A stretch of DNA of 57,883 nucleotides from Bacteroidales bacterium (GCA_017618715.1 JAFZTS010000033.1:1-57883); one strand, 5' to 3'; shown: positions 34,978 to 43,088, numbered from the stretch's first letter. A program made the numbers and translations. The notes: a model not told the origin generated them from the letters alone.

Positions 34978-36639
34978 ATGATACCAAAGTTGTTCTTGAT
35001 GTTCGCGGTCGTGCCCTGTCTTGTATGCGCTCAAACCGTCGAGCAATGGGATCATTATGACATAGCGCTCACGGTTCCTGCAAGTGAAGTGAAAGGCAAT
35101 CCCTTCGATGTGGAACTGAATGCCACATTCGTTCACGGCAACGACACCCTCATCGTGCCTGGATATTATGACGGGAAAGACAAGCAGGGTGAAGTCTGGA
35201 AAGTACGCTTCATGCCCACCATTGAAGGCTTTTGGCACTACACGACACGGTCGTCTATCCAATCCCTTAGTGATAAGACTGGCACATTGACCTGCACGCC
35301 AGCGACAGAAGGGAATCACGGACCCGTAAAGGTCGATAGTACAGGACTGCACTTCTGCTATGCCGATGGCACGCGCTATATTCCCGTGGGTACAACGAGC
35401 TACGACTGGATGCACGCCTCCAACGCCCCCGCCTTCAGTACGGCCGACCCGGGGCTTACCATGCAGCAGCAAACCCTCCTGTCGCTCGGCGAAAGCGGCT
35501 TCAACAAGGTGCGCTCCCTGCTCATTGTCCAAAACTTCGACCGCACTTATCCCGAGCCCGACGCGTTTCCATTTGTCGCCATCGATGGCTACGATCCTAC
35601 TAATGGCAACGCAGCCCGTTGGGATTGGACGCGCCTCAACACACGTTACTTCGACCATGTGGAGCAATGCACCGAGGGTCTTCTCAAGCTTGGCATCGAG
35701 CAGGATCTCATCCTGTTCCATCCTTACGACAATGGACGGTGGGGCTTCGACGAGATGCCGCGCGAAGCGGGCGAACTGTTGTGTCGCTACGTGGCTGCAC
35801 GCTTCGGTGCTTATCGCAACATCTGGTGGAGCTTGGCGAACGAGTATGACTTCCTGCGCAAGCAACCTATCAGCAACTGGGATGCTTGGACCGATGCCAT
35901 CATTGCCAACGACCCTTATCATCATCTTATCTCCATCCACAGCTATACAGCAAAATATTACAAGTATTGGGACGAACGGTACACGCATTGCTCCATTCAG
36001 GATCAGGCGCCCGTTGAGGCTCCTGGACGAGCCATCACGGTGCTCAATATCTACAAGAAGCCCGTTATTTTCGACGAAGTGTGCTATGAGGGCGACATGA
36101 CTGAGCGATGGGGTTGGCTCTCGGGTGAGGAGGAGCTTTATCGTATGTGGAACGCCTATATGGCCGGCACCTATTGCACGCACTCCGAATGTTTCCAGTT
36201 CGGTGACCCGCACGACTTCCGTCGTGACTTCTTGGCCGTGGGAGGTAAGTGGTACGGCGAATCTTGGAAGCGCATCCGCTTCATGCGCCAGATACTCGAT
36301 GCCATGCCACGACCGATGTATCTGCCCGACTCGTCGTGGGATCCTTATACTTCGGCATGCGGCCCAGGCTACTACATGGTCTATCTGGGCAAGCAAGTCG
36401 CTAAAGAGTGGCGCTTCGACCTGCCCATCCGCAATTCGCGCGACGGTTTCCCTCGCATGACCGAAGGTGAACGATACAAGGTGGAAATCATTGACACATG
36501 GAACATGACCATCACTGAAAGTCCCACCATCATCACCACCAAGAAGCAGGACAACTACCGCATGGTAGCCGAAGGCGATGGAATGATTGCCTTGCCCGAG
36601 TTGCCCTATTTGCTGTTGCGTATCACGCGAATCGATTAA
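34978..36639 (+). CDS. DUF5060 / apiosidase-like (DUF4038) secreted glycoside hydrolase
   Basis: From the ATG at 34978 the protein has 553 residues with a signal peptide (PCLVCAQ); a TTG start at 34954 is less likely. An N-terminal DUF5060 beta-sandwich (about 20-105) precedes a TIM-barrel-like DUF4038/apiosidase-type domain (about 115-400) and a C-terminal beta domain. Likely catalytic acids are Glu289 in WWSLANEYD and Glu367 in VIFDEVCYEG, typical of clan-A retaining enzymes. Relatives act on plant cell-wall side chains, including apiose in rhamnogalacturonan II (family knowledge); the exact substrate is not readable. It is co-transcribed with rhaM. Confidence 0.75.
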   Translation: MIPKLFLMFAVVPCLVCAQTVEQWDHYDIALTVPASEVKGNPFDVELNATFVHGNDTLIVPGYYDGKDKQGEVWKVRFMPTIEGFWHYTTRSSIQSLSDKTGTLTCTPATEGNHGPVKVDSTGLHFCYADGTRYIPVGTTSYDWMHASNAPAFSTADPGLTMQQQTLLSLGESGFNKVRSLLIVQNFDRTYPEPDAFPFVAIDGYDPTNGNAARWDWTRLNTRYFDHVEQCTEGLLKLGIEQDLILFHPYDNGRWGFDEMPREAGELLCRYVAARFGAYRNIWWSLANEYDFLRKQPISNWDAWTDAIIANDPYHHLISIHSYTAKYYKYWDERYTHCSIQDQAPVEAPGRAITVLNIYKKPVIFDEVCYEGDMTERWGWLSGEEELYRMWNAYMAGTYCTHSECFQFGDPHDFRRDFLAVGGKWYGESWKRIRFMRQILDAMPRPMYLPDSSWDPYTSACGPGYYMVYLGKQVAKEWRFDLPIRNSRDGFPRMTEGERYKVEIIDTWNMTITESPTIITTKKQDNYRMVAEGDGMIALPELPYLLLRITRID

Positions 36640-36649
36640 GTCCTTGCAA

Positions 36650-36687
36650 ACAAAACAGGCGGCATCTTCGAATGCCGCCTGTTTTGT
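36650..36687. terminator. bidirectional terminator
   Basis: A 16-bp perfect stem (ACAAAACAGGCGGCAT with its complement) with a 6-nt loop has T-rich sequence on both sides. It separates the rhaM operon from the convergent PL1 gene. Confidence 0.9.
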
Positions 36688-36689
36688 TG

Positions 36690-36734
36690 TCTAGAAGCCC
36701 TAGATATTCTAGATACTCTAGATGATCTAGAAAA
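36690..36734. repeat. five-unit 9-bp tandem repeat (TCTAGANNN)
   Basis: Units read TCTAGAAGC, CCTAGATAT, TCTAGATAC, TCTAGATGA and TCTAGAAAA. The period equals that of the TCCGANNNN arrays, with a different fixed core. The array ends 5 bp before the PL1 stop codon. Confidence 0.85.
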
Positions 36735-36738
36735 GCTT

Positions 36739-38520
36739 CTACCTCATCACCTTATCAGTCTCGACCATGCCTCCAGCATAGATAATCCGACGGACACTTA
36801 TACCTCGTTGAGGCTCAGCAAGTCGCTTGCCGTCAAGCGTATAATACTCGATGCACCGCACGGACATATTAGACTGCACATCCCGGATACCCGCAAGGAA
36901 AGTCTGTGTCGGATAGTATTCCTCCACTGAAACGAGGGCATCGGCATTTTGAGCCTTGGTAATGTGTTCCACGATGCCGTTGGCATAGACCTCAAGATTG
37001 GTATAGAAGTGCTTCTCGCTGTCGAGCGTATAGGTCTTGGCGTCCGACGCGTCGTTCTTGTTCAAGCCGTTGGCATCCTCCCAAGCGTCGGGCATGCCGT
37101 CGTTGTCGGTGTCCCAATCTGAAGGGCGTGTCTCGCTTGCCAGTGTGGGATAACTTGCCGTGGTGGGGTCTTCGGCGCCCGCTGGATCATTGATCACATC
37201 GATGATGCCGGCACGTTTCGATACGGCACCCGTGTAAGTTGTCGTTCCTGTGCGGGTCTCCTCCATATAACGAGCATCGACGGCATCGCGGGCATACGAG
37301 GCACCGCAGTAAAGCAGCACCTTCTCGTAGGCCATCTCTGCACTATGTGTGGTCACTTCTCCCGCTTCGATAGGTACGTCGAGCTTGAGTCTCACGCAAT
37401 CCACGCCGCTACTATTCTGCACGTAGGTCACGTTCTCTCCATAGTTGTGGGCTGCATCAGGAATGTATTTCTCGCCGCTGATGGTCGAAAGACCGTCGTC
37501 GTAGATAACGCCGCTCCAGTCATAATTGGCAGCATTTGAACCAGCTGCAGTCACGTAGTTTCCATTGATGTAGTAACGACTGGCATAACCGGGATAGGGG
37601 TTGTCGCTGGTCGAATTGCCGCTGTTTGCCACCGAAACCTGTGTGACGCGCGTCTTGTTCTTGGTTCCAGGACCTGCTTTGTAATAGTTGTTTATCATGT
37701 TGATGTAGCCACCACCTGGGCCACCATAGCATCCATTGCCACTACCCCAGTTGTACATCACACAGTTTCGGAAATCAACTTGCTCTGATTGCAAAGAGTT
37801 GCTGTATTTCGAAGAGTCATAGCCCGTCCAGTTGTAGCGTGCGCCGTTGAAACGAGGTGCACGATTCTGCACATGGGCGATGAAGTTGTGATGGAACGAA
37901 GCGCCCTTGCCGCCCCAAATGCCGCCGTAGCTGTGTTCACCTTTCGAGTGCCCGGGGTTGGCCAAGGCTTCGCCCAGCGTACACCACTGCATCGTGAAGT
38001 CGCGATTGTCGTAGAACGATGCCAGCTCGTCGATGCTCCAGGAGAACGAGCAGTGGTCGAGGATGATGTTCTTGTGCCTGCGTCCCCATGCGGCATCGGC
38101 ACCATCGTTGACATCCTTGATCTGCGAACGACGGAAACGCAGATAGCGCACGATGACATTGTCACAGTCCGTAAATTCAACAGTGTAGTAACGTAGGGTG
38201 ATACCGTCGCCGGGTGCTGTCTGTCCGAGCACCGTCTTGTTCGACTTCACTTTGATGTTAGAACGCAGGTCAATATATCCGCTCACATCGAAGACGATGA
38301 TAAGCGTCGAACTGTTGGTGAGTCCTGCGCGTAGAGAACCTGTGCCCGAGTCATTAAGATTGGTCACATGATAAACTGAGCCACCACGACCGCCTTTAGT
38401 CGTGTAGCGAGCAAATCCCTCGGCTCCGGGGAATGCGGGTGCCGAACTCTGAGCCACGGCAACCATTGCCGTACTCATGCAGATTGCGAAGGCAATCGTA
38501 GGTATAAGAGTAAGTTTCAT
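36739..38520 (-). CDS. PL1-type pectate lyase with Ca-binding repeat and sorting-like C-terminus
   Basis: The 593-residue protein has a signal peptide (about 1-23). A parallel beta-helix lyase domain (about 28-430) starts with FPGAEGFARYTTKGGRGGSV and contains the NRAPRFN motif with the likely catalytic Arg. A short thrombospondin-3-like segment (DTDNDGMPDAWED) and a tail IEYYTLDGKRLAEPQRGISV follow. That tail resembles the C-terminal domains of type IX-secreted proteins in Prevotella (inference). The enzyme should cut polygalacturonate by beta-elimination at the cell surface. It starts 34 bp after the ABC exporter stop and may be co-transcribed with it; no separate promoter is seen. Confidence 0.9.
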   Translation of the reverse strand: MKLTLIPTIAFAICMSTAMVAVAQSSAPAFPGAEGFARYTTKGGRGGSVYHVTNLNDSGTGSLRAGLTNSSTLIIVFDVSGYIDLRSNIKVKSNKTVLGQTAPGDGITLRYYTVEFTDCDNVIVRYLRFRRSQIKDVNDGADAAWGRRHKNIILDHCSFSWSIDELASFYDNRDFTMQWCTLGEALANPGHSKGEHSYGGIWGGKGASFHHNFIAHVQNRAPRFNGARYNWTGYDSSKYSNSLQSEQVDFRNCVMYNWGSGNGCYGGPGGGYINMINNYYKAGPGTKNKTRVTQVSVANSGNSTSDNPYPGYASRYYINGNYVTAAGSNAANYDWSGVIYDDGLSTISGEKYIPDAAHNYGENVTYVQNSSGVDCVRLKLDVPIEAGEVTTHSAEMAYEKVLLYCGASYARDAVDARYMEETRTGTTTYTGAVSKRAGIIDVINDPAGAEDPTTASYPTLASETRPSDWDTDNDGMPDAWEDANGLNKNDASDAKTYTLDSEKHFYTNLEVYANGIVEHITKAQNADALVSVEEYYPTQTFLAGIRDVQSNMSVRCIEYYTLDGKRLAEPQRGISVRRIIYAGGMVETDKVMR

Positions 38521-38554
38521 AGGTTAGGAAAAGGGTTTGAGAAGTTAAGAAAAA

Positions 38555-40378
38555 TCATCCTTGGCTCAACGTATTGGCTAGTTTCTCGATGTTCAAGCTG
38601 CGGGCCGAAGCATCGACGATGTCCTTATAGACGCCACCTTTCTTGTAGAGCTCGTCCGGGTCGCCCGACTGCTCCACGCGACCGTTCTGCAAGGCATAGA
38701 CGAGGTCCGAGTCGATGATTTGCGAAATGGAGTGCGAGATGATGATGACGGTACGATTCTGCTTGATGGCATCGATCGAAGCCTTGATCTGTTCGGTGGC
38801 CACGGCGTCGAGTGAAGCTGTAGGTTCGTCGAGGAAGATTATGGGTGGGTTCTTGAGGAACATACGGGCGATGGCCACGCGCTGCTGTTGTCCGCCCGAA
38901 AGATCGGTAGCTTGCGACTTGAAGCCGTTGGGCAGTTTCGACACCTGGTCATAAAGGAAGGCCTTCTTGGCTGCATCAATGACCTCCTCGTCAGTTGCGC
39001 CAGGCTTGCCATAGCGAATATTCTCTTCGATGGTACCGCTGAAGATATGGTTCTTCTGCAGTACGAGGCCGATGTTGTCGCGCAAAAACTGTGTGTCAAA
39101 CTCTCGCAGATCATGTCCGTCAAGCAGGATGCGGCCCGTTTGCGGCTCGTAGAACTTGTCGAGCAGGTTGACGATGGTCGATTTGCCGGCACCCGACAGG
39201 CCCACAAAAGCGGTAATCTTGTTGGGCTCAATCGTCATGTTGATGTCCCAAAGCGCCTGAGTGCCGTTGGGATAAGTGAAATCGACGTGTTCAATCTCGA
39301 ATCGTCCCTCTACCTTCTCTGGCCGATAGTTACCGCTGGGCTCCACTTCCTGCTCAGCCTCGACCACGCTGAAATAGCCCTCGGCATAGATGAGTGCATC
39401 GTTGAGCGTGTCGAAGATGCGCTGCAGCTGGGTGATGGGCGCGGTGACGTTGGCAAAGAGCATCACGTGATACATGATTTTACCGATGGTCATGCCCGGA
39501 TAGTCGATGAGGACAAGGTAAGCGGTGAGGATGATGATCAGCACGGTGCCTATCTGCTGCACAAACTTCTTCCAGCCGTCGTAGTAGAGCATTACTTTGC
39601 GCGTACGGATCTGGTTATCGGTGAGAGCCGTCTGGATGTCAAGCTGTTTTTTCGACTCGATGCTCTCGCGGTTGAACGACTTGATGACGTTGATCGACTC
39701 GATGATTGACACGATACCGTGCGACTTGGCCTCACGATAACCGCGCATCTGCTGACGCCAACCGCGCAGCTTGTGAGCCTGGTGCGTGGTAATCCAGATA
39801 TAGACGGGCACGATGAAGAGGGCAGTGAGACCCACATACACATTGGCCATGAACATCAGAATCAGCGCAAGGAAGGCCGAAGTGAAGAGCGGCAAGAGGT
39901 CGATGAACGTGTTCTGTACTGTGGTCGATAGCGAACTGACGCCCTGGTCGATACGCGACTGCAGACGACCTGCTTCGTTGCCGTTTCGGTTGAAGTAGGC
40001 CATACGGTAGGTGAGGATGCGATCTACGGCAGCTTGCGCCAAGTCGCGGGAGACACGCACACGCATCCGCTCGCCGAAGTAGTTCTGTGAGTAAGTGATA
40101 ATCACCGACAGAAGTTCCTTTCCAAGCAGGATAGCCGTGATAATCATCAGGATGTGCGTAGCCGATGACCAATCAAAGGTGGCACGGGCTAGGAAGCCGT
40201 GCATGTCCTTGCCTGCATTGACGAGGTTGTTGACCTGGTCAACCGTCCAATCCAATACGATGGCGTTGACCTGTGCGATGAGCGACCCGATGAGCGTCAA
40301 GATAAGTGTGACGACGACATGCCATTTATAGGGCTTGACGAAGGGCCAGATTTTCTTGAAGAGAAGAATGAGATTCAT
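38555..40378 (-). CDS. ABC-type exporter, fused membrane and ATPase domains
   Basis: The 607-residue protein has an ABC exporter membrane domain with about six helices (residues 15-330) and a C-terminal ATPase domain. The ATPase has Walker A GLSGAGKS, Q-loop VLQKNHIF, signature DLSGGQQQR, Walker B IIFLDEPTAS and the switch His (IIISHS). It resembles MsbA/multidrug half-transporters and probably works as a homodimer in the inner membrane. The substrate (lipid, drug or peptide) cannot be told. Its promoter at 40412-40443 is well formed. Confidence 0.93.
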   Translation of the reverse strand: MNLILLFKKIWPFVKPYKWHVVVTLILTLIGSLIAQVNAIVLDWTVDQVNNLVNAGKDMHGFLARATFDWSSATHILMIITAILLGKELLSVIITYSQNYFGERMRVRVSRDLAQAAVDRILTYRMAYFNRNGNEAGRLQSRIDQGVSSLSTTVQNTFIDLLPLFTSAFLALILMFMANVYVGLTALFIVPVYIWITTHQAHKLRGWRQQMRGYREAKSHGIVSIIESINVIKSFNRESIESKKQLDIQTALTDNQIRTRKVMLYYDGWKKFVQQIGTVLIIILTAYLVLIDYPGMTIGKIMYHVMLFANVTAPITQLQRIFDTLNDALIYAEGYFSVVEAEQEVEPSGNYRPEKVEGRFEIEHVDFTYPNGTQALWDINMTIEPNKITAFVGLSGAGKSTIVNLLDKFYEPQTGRILLDGHDLREFDTQFLRDNIGLVLQKNHIFSGTIEENIRYGKPGATDEEVIDAAKKAFLYDQVSKLPNGFKSQATDLSGGQQQRVAIARMFLKNPPIIFLDEPTASLDAVATEQIKASIDAIKQNRTVIIISHSISQIIDSDLVYALQNGRVEQSGDPDELYKKGGVYKDIVDASARSLNIEKLANTLSQG

Positions 40379-40411
40379 TCAAATACTGATTTATATTCAT
40401 TGATTCGAGGG

Positions 40412-40443
40412 CAAAGATACTTGATTCTGACGAAAATGCCAAA
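40412..40443 (-). promoter_or_regulatory. promoter of the ABC exporter gene
   Basis: On the minus strand TTTG (40440-40443), a 20-bp spacer and TATCTTTG (40412-40419) are present, about 34 bp upstream of the start codon. Confidence 0.8.
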
Positions 40444-40502
40444 TTCGGGCGCATTTTTTCACAAAATATCACGAAAAATGCACTTCGAATTGCATTTTTT
40501 TG

Positions 40503-40510
40503 TACCTTTG
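40503..40510 (+). promoter_or_regulatory. -7 element of the VanX-like gene
   Basis: TACCTTTG followed by CACC matches TAnnTTTG and lies 19 bp before the ATG at 40530, so the leader is very short. The -33 region is not clear. Confidence 0.6.
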
Positions 40511-40529
40511 CACCAAAATTTAGTGATAA

Positions 40530-41330
40530 ATGAAACATCCTGTTCATCAATTGCTCTTCTTGGCGGCTCTTTTGTTTTGTGCCGCTTCTTGTCGCCAGCA
40601 GACCGTTAACGAGCAACACTCCCCCGAAAGCATGAACCTTTCGGAATATTCCGAGTCTTCTGTGTCCTCCGAAAATTCCGAGTCCTCCCCCTATGTAGGG
40701 GAAATAAAGGAGGTTTCAATCCCTTCTGATTTCGTCCTTTTGGCCGACGTCTGCCCCGACATCATCCAGGAGATACGCTATTATACCACTTACAACTTTG
40801 TTGGCGAGCGCATCCCGGGCTACGAGCGTCCCATTGCTTATCTTACCCGTCAGGCTGCCGATAGTCTCAAGCTCGTGTGCGACGATCTCAAGGAGCAAGG
40901 TTATCGCCTGAAGGTCTTCGATGCCTACCGTCCGCAAATGGCCGTCGATTTCTTCGTTCGCTGGGGAAGCGACCTCGAAGACCAGCGCATGAAGGAGTAT
41001 TTCTATCCCGACTGCCCCAAGTCCGAGCTCTTCCATCGCGGTTATATCGCTCACAAATCGGGCCACACACGCGGATCGACACTCGACCTCACGCTCTTCG
41101 ACATGAAGACTGAGCGCGAAGTCGATATGGGCGGCACCTACGACTTCCTGGGTGAGACATCGCACTACAATTATTCCCGTGGCCTCACGCGCGACCAGAT
41201 CAACCACCGTCGCATCCTGCGCGAAGCCATGATGCGCCACGGCTTCAAACCTATTGCCGTCGAATGGTGGCACTTTACCCTCAGGAACGAGCCCTATCCC
41301 GACCATTACTTCACCTTCCCGATAAGATAG
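40530..41330 (+). CDS. VanX-like D-alanyl-D-alanine dipeptidase lipoprotein
   Basis: The 266-residue protein has a lipoprotein signal (CAASC, Cys21) and a Ser/Glu-rich linker (residues 38-53) encoded by a 9-bp repeat. An M15D zinc dipeptidase domain follows. Zinc ligands are visible in SGHTRGSTLDLTL (His, Asp) and EWWHF (His, with the catalytic Glu). Enzymes of this type split D-Ala-D-Ala; being envelope-anchored here, it more likely recycles peptidoglycan fragments than confers glycopeptide resistance (inference), and no vanHA genes are present. The palindromic array begins at the last base of its stop codon. Confidence 0.88.
   Translation: MKHPVHQLLFLAALLFCAASCRQQTVNEQHSPESMNLSEYSESSVSSENSESSPYVGEIKEVSIPSDFVLLADVCPDIIQEIRYYTTYNFVGERIPGYERPIAYLTRQAADSLKLVCDDLKEQGYRLKVFDAYRPQMAVDFFVRWGSDLEDQRMKEYFYPDCPKSELFHRGYIAHKSGHTRGSTLDLTLFDMKTEREVDMGGTYDFLGETSHYNYSRGLTRDQINHRRILREAMMRHGFKPIAVEWWHFTLRNEPYPDHYFTFPIR
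40641..40685 (+). repeat. five-unit 9-bp repeat inside the VanX-like gene
   Basis: Units TCGGAATAT, TCCGAGTCT, TCTGTGTCC, TCCGAAAAT and TCCGAGTCC are in frame. They encode SEY-SES-SVS-SEN-SES in the linker between the lipid anchor and the enzyme domain. The unit type is that of the intergenic arrays at 7624 and 34556. Confidence 0.85.
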
Positions 41331-41786
41331 CATTCTGTCGCGCATCAGAGTGTTATATCCTATGTAGCAAGCATCGTGTCGGCCGTCAGAGTACTCCATC
41401 CAATTGCGGAAATACTCTGTCGGCCGACAGAATGCTTTATCTTACAGGAGCAAGTACTCTGTCGGCCGTCGGGATGCTTCATCCAATCGCGAAAGCACTC
41501 TGTCGCGCGTCAGAGTACTCTATTCTGCAGGAGCAAGCATTATGTCGCGCGTCATAATGCTCCATCCGATCGAAGCAAGCACTCTGTCGGCCGTCAAAGT
41601 ACTCCATCCAATTGCGGAAACACTCTGTCGGCCGACAGAGTGCAATTTCCTATAGAAGCAAGCATCACGACGGCCGTCAGAGTGCTATATCCAATCGCAG
41701 AAGCATCCTGTCGGCCGTCTGAGTGCTATATCCAATTGGAGCAAGCATTCTGTCGGCCGTTATGATGCTTTAAGAGAAAATTTGCT
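41330..41786. repeat. tandem array of 11 palindromic units, 41-42 bp each
   Basis: Units start at about 41330, 41371, 41412, 41454, 41495, 41537, 41579, 41620, 41662, 41703 and 41745. Each begins with an imperfect inverted repeat of about 24 bp with core TCGGCCGT or TCGCGCGT and arms like GCACTCTG/CAGAGTGC. A 17-18-bp linker follows. Two linker types (…ATCCAATTGCGGAA and …GGAGCAA) mostly alternate, giving a higher-order period of about 83 bp. The first unit starts on the final G of the VanX-like stop codon. No protein is likely, since the period shifts the frame at each unit. The rest of the gap to 41915 holds a terminator only. Confidence 0.92.
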
Positions 41787-41796
41787 ATTGATGGAC

Positions 41797-41830
41797 AAAA
41801 AAGGCGCAGCACCACACGATGCCGCGCCTT
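41797..41830 (-). terminator. terminator of the 41916-42419 gene
   Basis: An 11-bp stem (AAGGCGCAGCA paired with TGCCGCGCCTT, one mismatch) is followed on the minus strand by six T. It lies about 85 bp past the lipoprotein stop, next to the palindromic array. Confidence 0.75.
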
Positions 41831-41915
41831 CAGTTTCAGCGGATAGGGAGAGAAAGGACTGACTAATCGAAGCTTTGGTGAAGGAAATTGTCAAGTCATA
41901 TCAGGGCAAGACAAC

Positions 41916-42419
41916 TCATCTAAGCCGTTTCAACTGCTCTATAAGTTTATCATTAGACACACGTAACTTTTTCCAATATGAAATTACAGCATCATAACCA
42001 CCTATTTTCTTTTTTTGATTAGCATTGAGTATATTTAATCCACAACCGCCAACCCCACTTTTTTCACCACGTTTAAATCTTTCTCTTTCGTCAACGAAAA
42101 AATCTTTTTTGCTGCCTATAAATCTAACCTTTGCTCCTACAAAATTGTAATCACACGTGTCTAGTCTAAAAATATAATTCAAATAATTAGTTTCATATTC
42201 GTTAAGTTCCGATAAAGTATCTATTCCCATTTTGTCTAAGTTATTCAATAGCTCATAGGGAATATCCTTAAAGTTATGAACTTGTCTATCTTTGTATTCC
42301 ATACTATCACGAGAATAGTTATTAACAGTTGAACAACTTGACATCAATAATGCCAACATAATTACACTAAGTCCAATTAATGGAATCAACGATAGAAGTA
42401 AAAGAAGGACGTGTTTCAT
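41916..42419 (-). CDS. AT-rich lipoprotein of unknown function
   Basis: The 167-residue product has a long hydrophobic leader ending in a lipobox-like LLMSSC (Cys29). I do not recognise a family. The mature part is charged, with segments such as LNNLDKMGIDTLSELNEYE, RFIGSKKDFFVDERERFKRG and a C-terminal basic helix (KLIEQLKRLR). The coding sequence is much more AT-rich than the genes at 33-41 kb, which with the flanking array suggests acquired DNA (inference). It has its own terminator. Confidence 0.6.
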   Translation of the reverse strand: MKHVLLLLLSLIPLIGLSVIMLALLMSSCSTVNNYSRDSMEYKDRQVHNFKDIPYELLNNLDKMGIDTLSELNEYETNYLNYIFRLDTCDYNFVGAKVRFIGSKKDFFVDERERFKRGEKSGVGGCGLNILNANQKKKIGGYDAVISYWKKLRVSNDKLIEQLKRLR

Positions 42420-42587
42420 AATTGTAGTTTTAATTATTCAAGTTTCTCATATCGCGTTGCATTAGCTGCGGGAAACTTTCGAAAATCGAGTTCTGTCGGA
42501 AGTGAGGGGCAGGTCTGCCTTATCCTGTGCCTTCTATAATCTGGTGCGGGAATAGTCTGGTTATTTTAGGAAAGACATCCGCCAATG

Positions 42588-43088
42588 TTATCTGTTTGGA
42601 TAGAGTTTGTGATGGTATTCTTTTGCGGCACTATAGACCTCCTGCATCTTGTCTTCCTTGATTCGCTTCAGTTGAAAAGATCTTACAATGCCAGCATATT
42701 CTGCTGTCAAAATTAATATGTCACCCTTTACTTCGAAACGGATGATATCCGTATCAAACTCTTCAGGATCATCCCATTGGAAGTTGGTGGTCTGTGTGAC
42801 ATAGTCGCCTTTCACCGTCCATTTCCCTGTATCCGAATGTTCATAGCTAATGTGTTGTTTATTCTCCGGGTCGGTGAAAACATCCACTTCTATAAAAGAA
42901 CCATCCTTCTTGTACCACAAATAGGAAGTCAACAGAGTCGTGTTGTCTTCTTCAAAGGGTAATGCCTCCGTCACCCAAGCACCCACGATAGCTGGATTCT
43001 TGTCCTCATCGTCATCCTTGCACGATACAAGCGACAAGCTTGAGAACATCACAAAAAGAGTAATAATTACTTTAAAAAATGTCTTCAT
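42588..43088 (-). CDS. lipocalin-like lipoprotein
   Basis: From the ATG at 43088 the protein has 166 residues with a lipobox (LSLVSC, Cys20), an Asp/Glu-rich spacer (KDDDEDKN) and a beta-rich domain with IVGAWVTE, GKWTVKGDYV and ILTAEYAGIVRSFQLKRI. This pattern matches small Bacteroidales lipocalin-type lipoproteins whose ligands are unknown. A longer frame to 43154 lacks a sensible signal. The 43089-43343 gap is AT-rich with no recognised element. Confidence 0.6.
   Translation of the reverse strand: MKTFFKVIITLFVMFSSLSLVSCKDDDEDKNPAIVGAWVTEALPFEEDNTTLLTSYLWYKKDGSFIEVDVFTDPENKQHISYEHSDTGKWTVKGDYVTQTTNFQWDDPEEFDTDIIRFEVKGDILILTAEYAGIVRSFQLKRIKEDKMQEVYSAAKEYHHKLYPNR

Noticed and set aside
34963..36396. 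477-codon minus-strand frame opposite the DUF5060 enzyme
   Set aside because: Shadow of the plus-strand hydrolase, which has a signal peptide and catalytic motifs.
40530..41330. Vancomycin-resistance gene
   Set aside because: The VanX-like fold is clear, but it is a lipoprotein and no vanH, vanA or vanRS partners are present.
41264..41765. Three overlapping open frames of 83-129 codons through the palindromic array
   Set aside because: Stops are missing only because the repeat unit lacks them; the 41/42-bp period shifts the frame every unit, so peptides are not periodic, and no ribosome binding site or homology is visible.
41330..41786. CRISPR array
   Set aside because: The repeated part is degenerate, the linkers (17-18 bp) are too short and are themselves repeated, and no cas genes are present.
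41330..41786. Integron attC array
   Set aside because: No integrase, no cassettes between units and no GTTRRRY core sites.
41836..41862. Similarity of TTCAGCGGATAGGGAGAG to sequence at about 45218
   Set aside because: Only about 20 of 26 bases match and no further structure supports a repeat; it may be chance.
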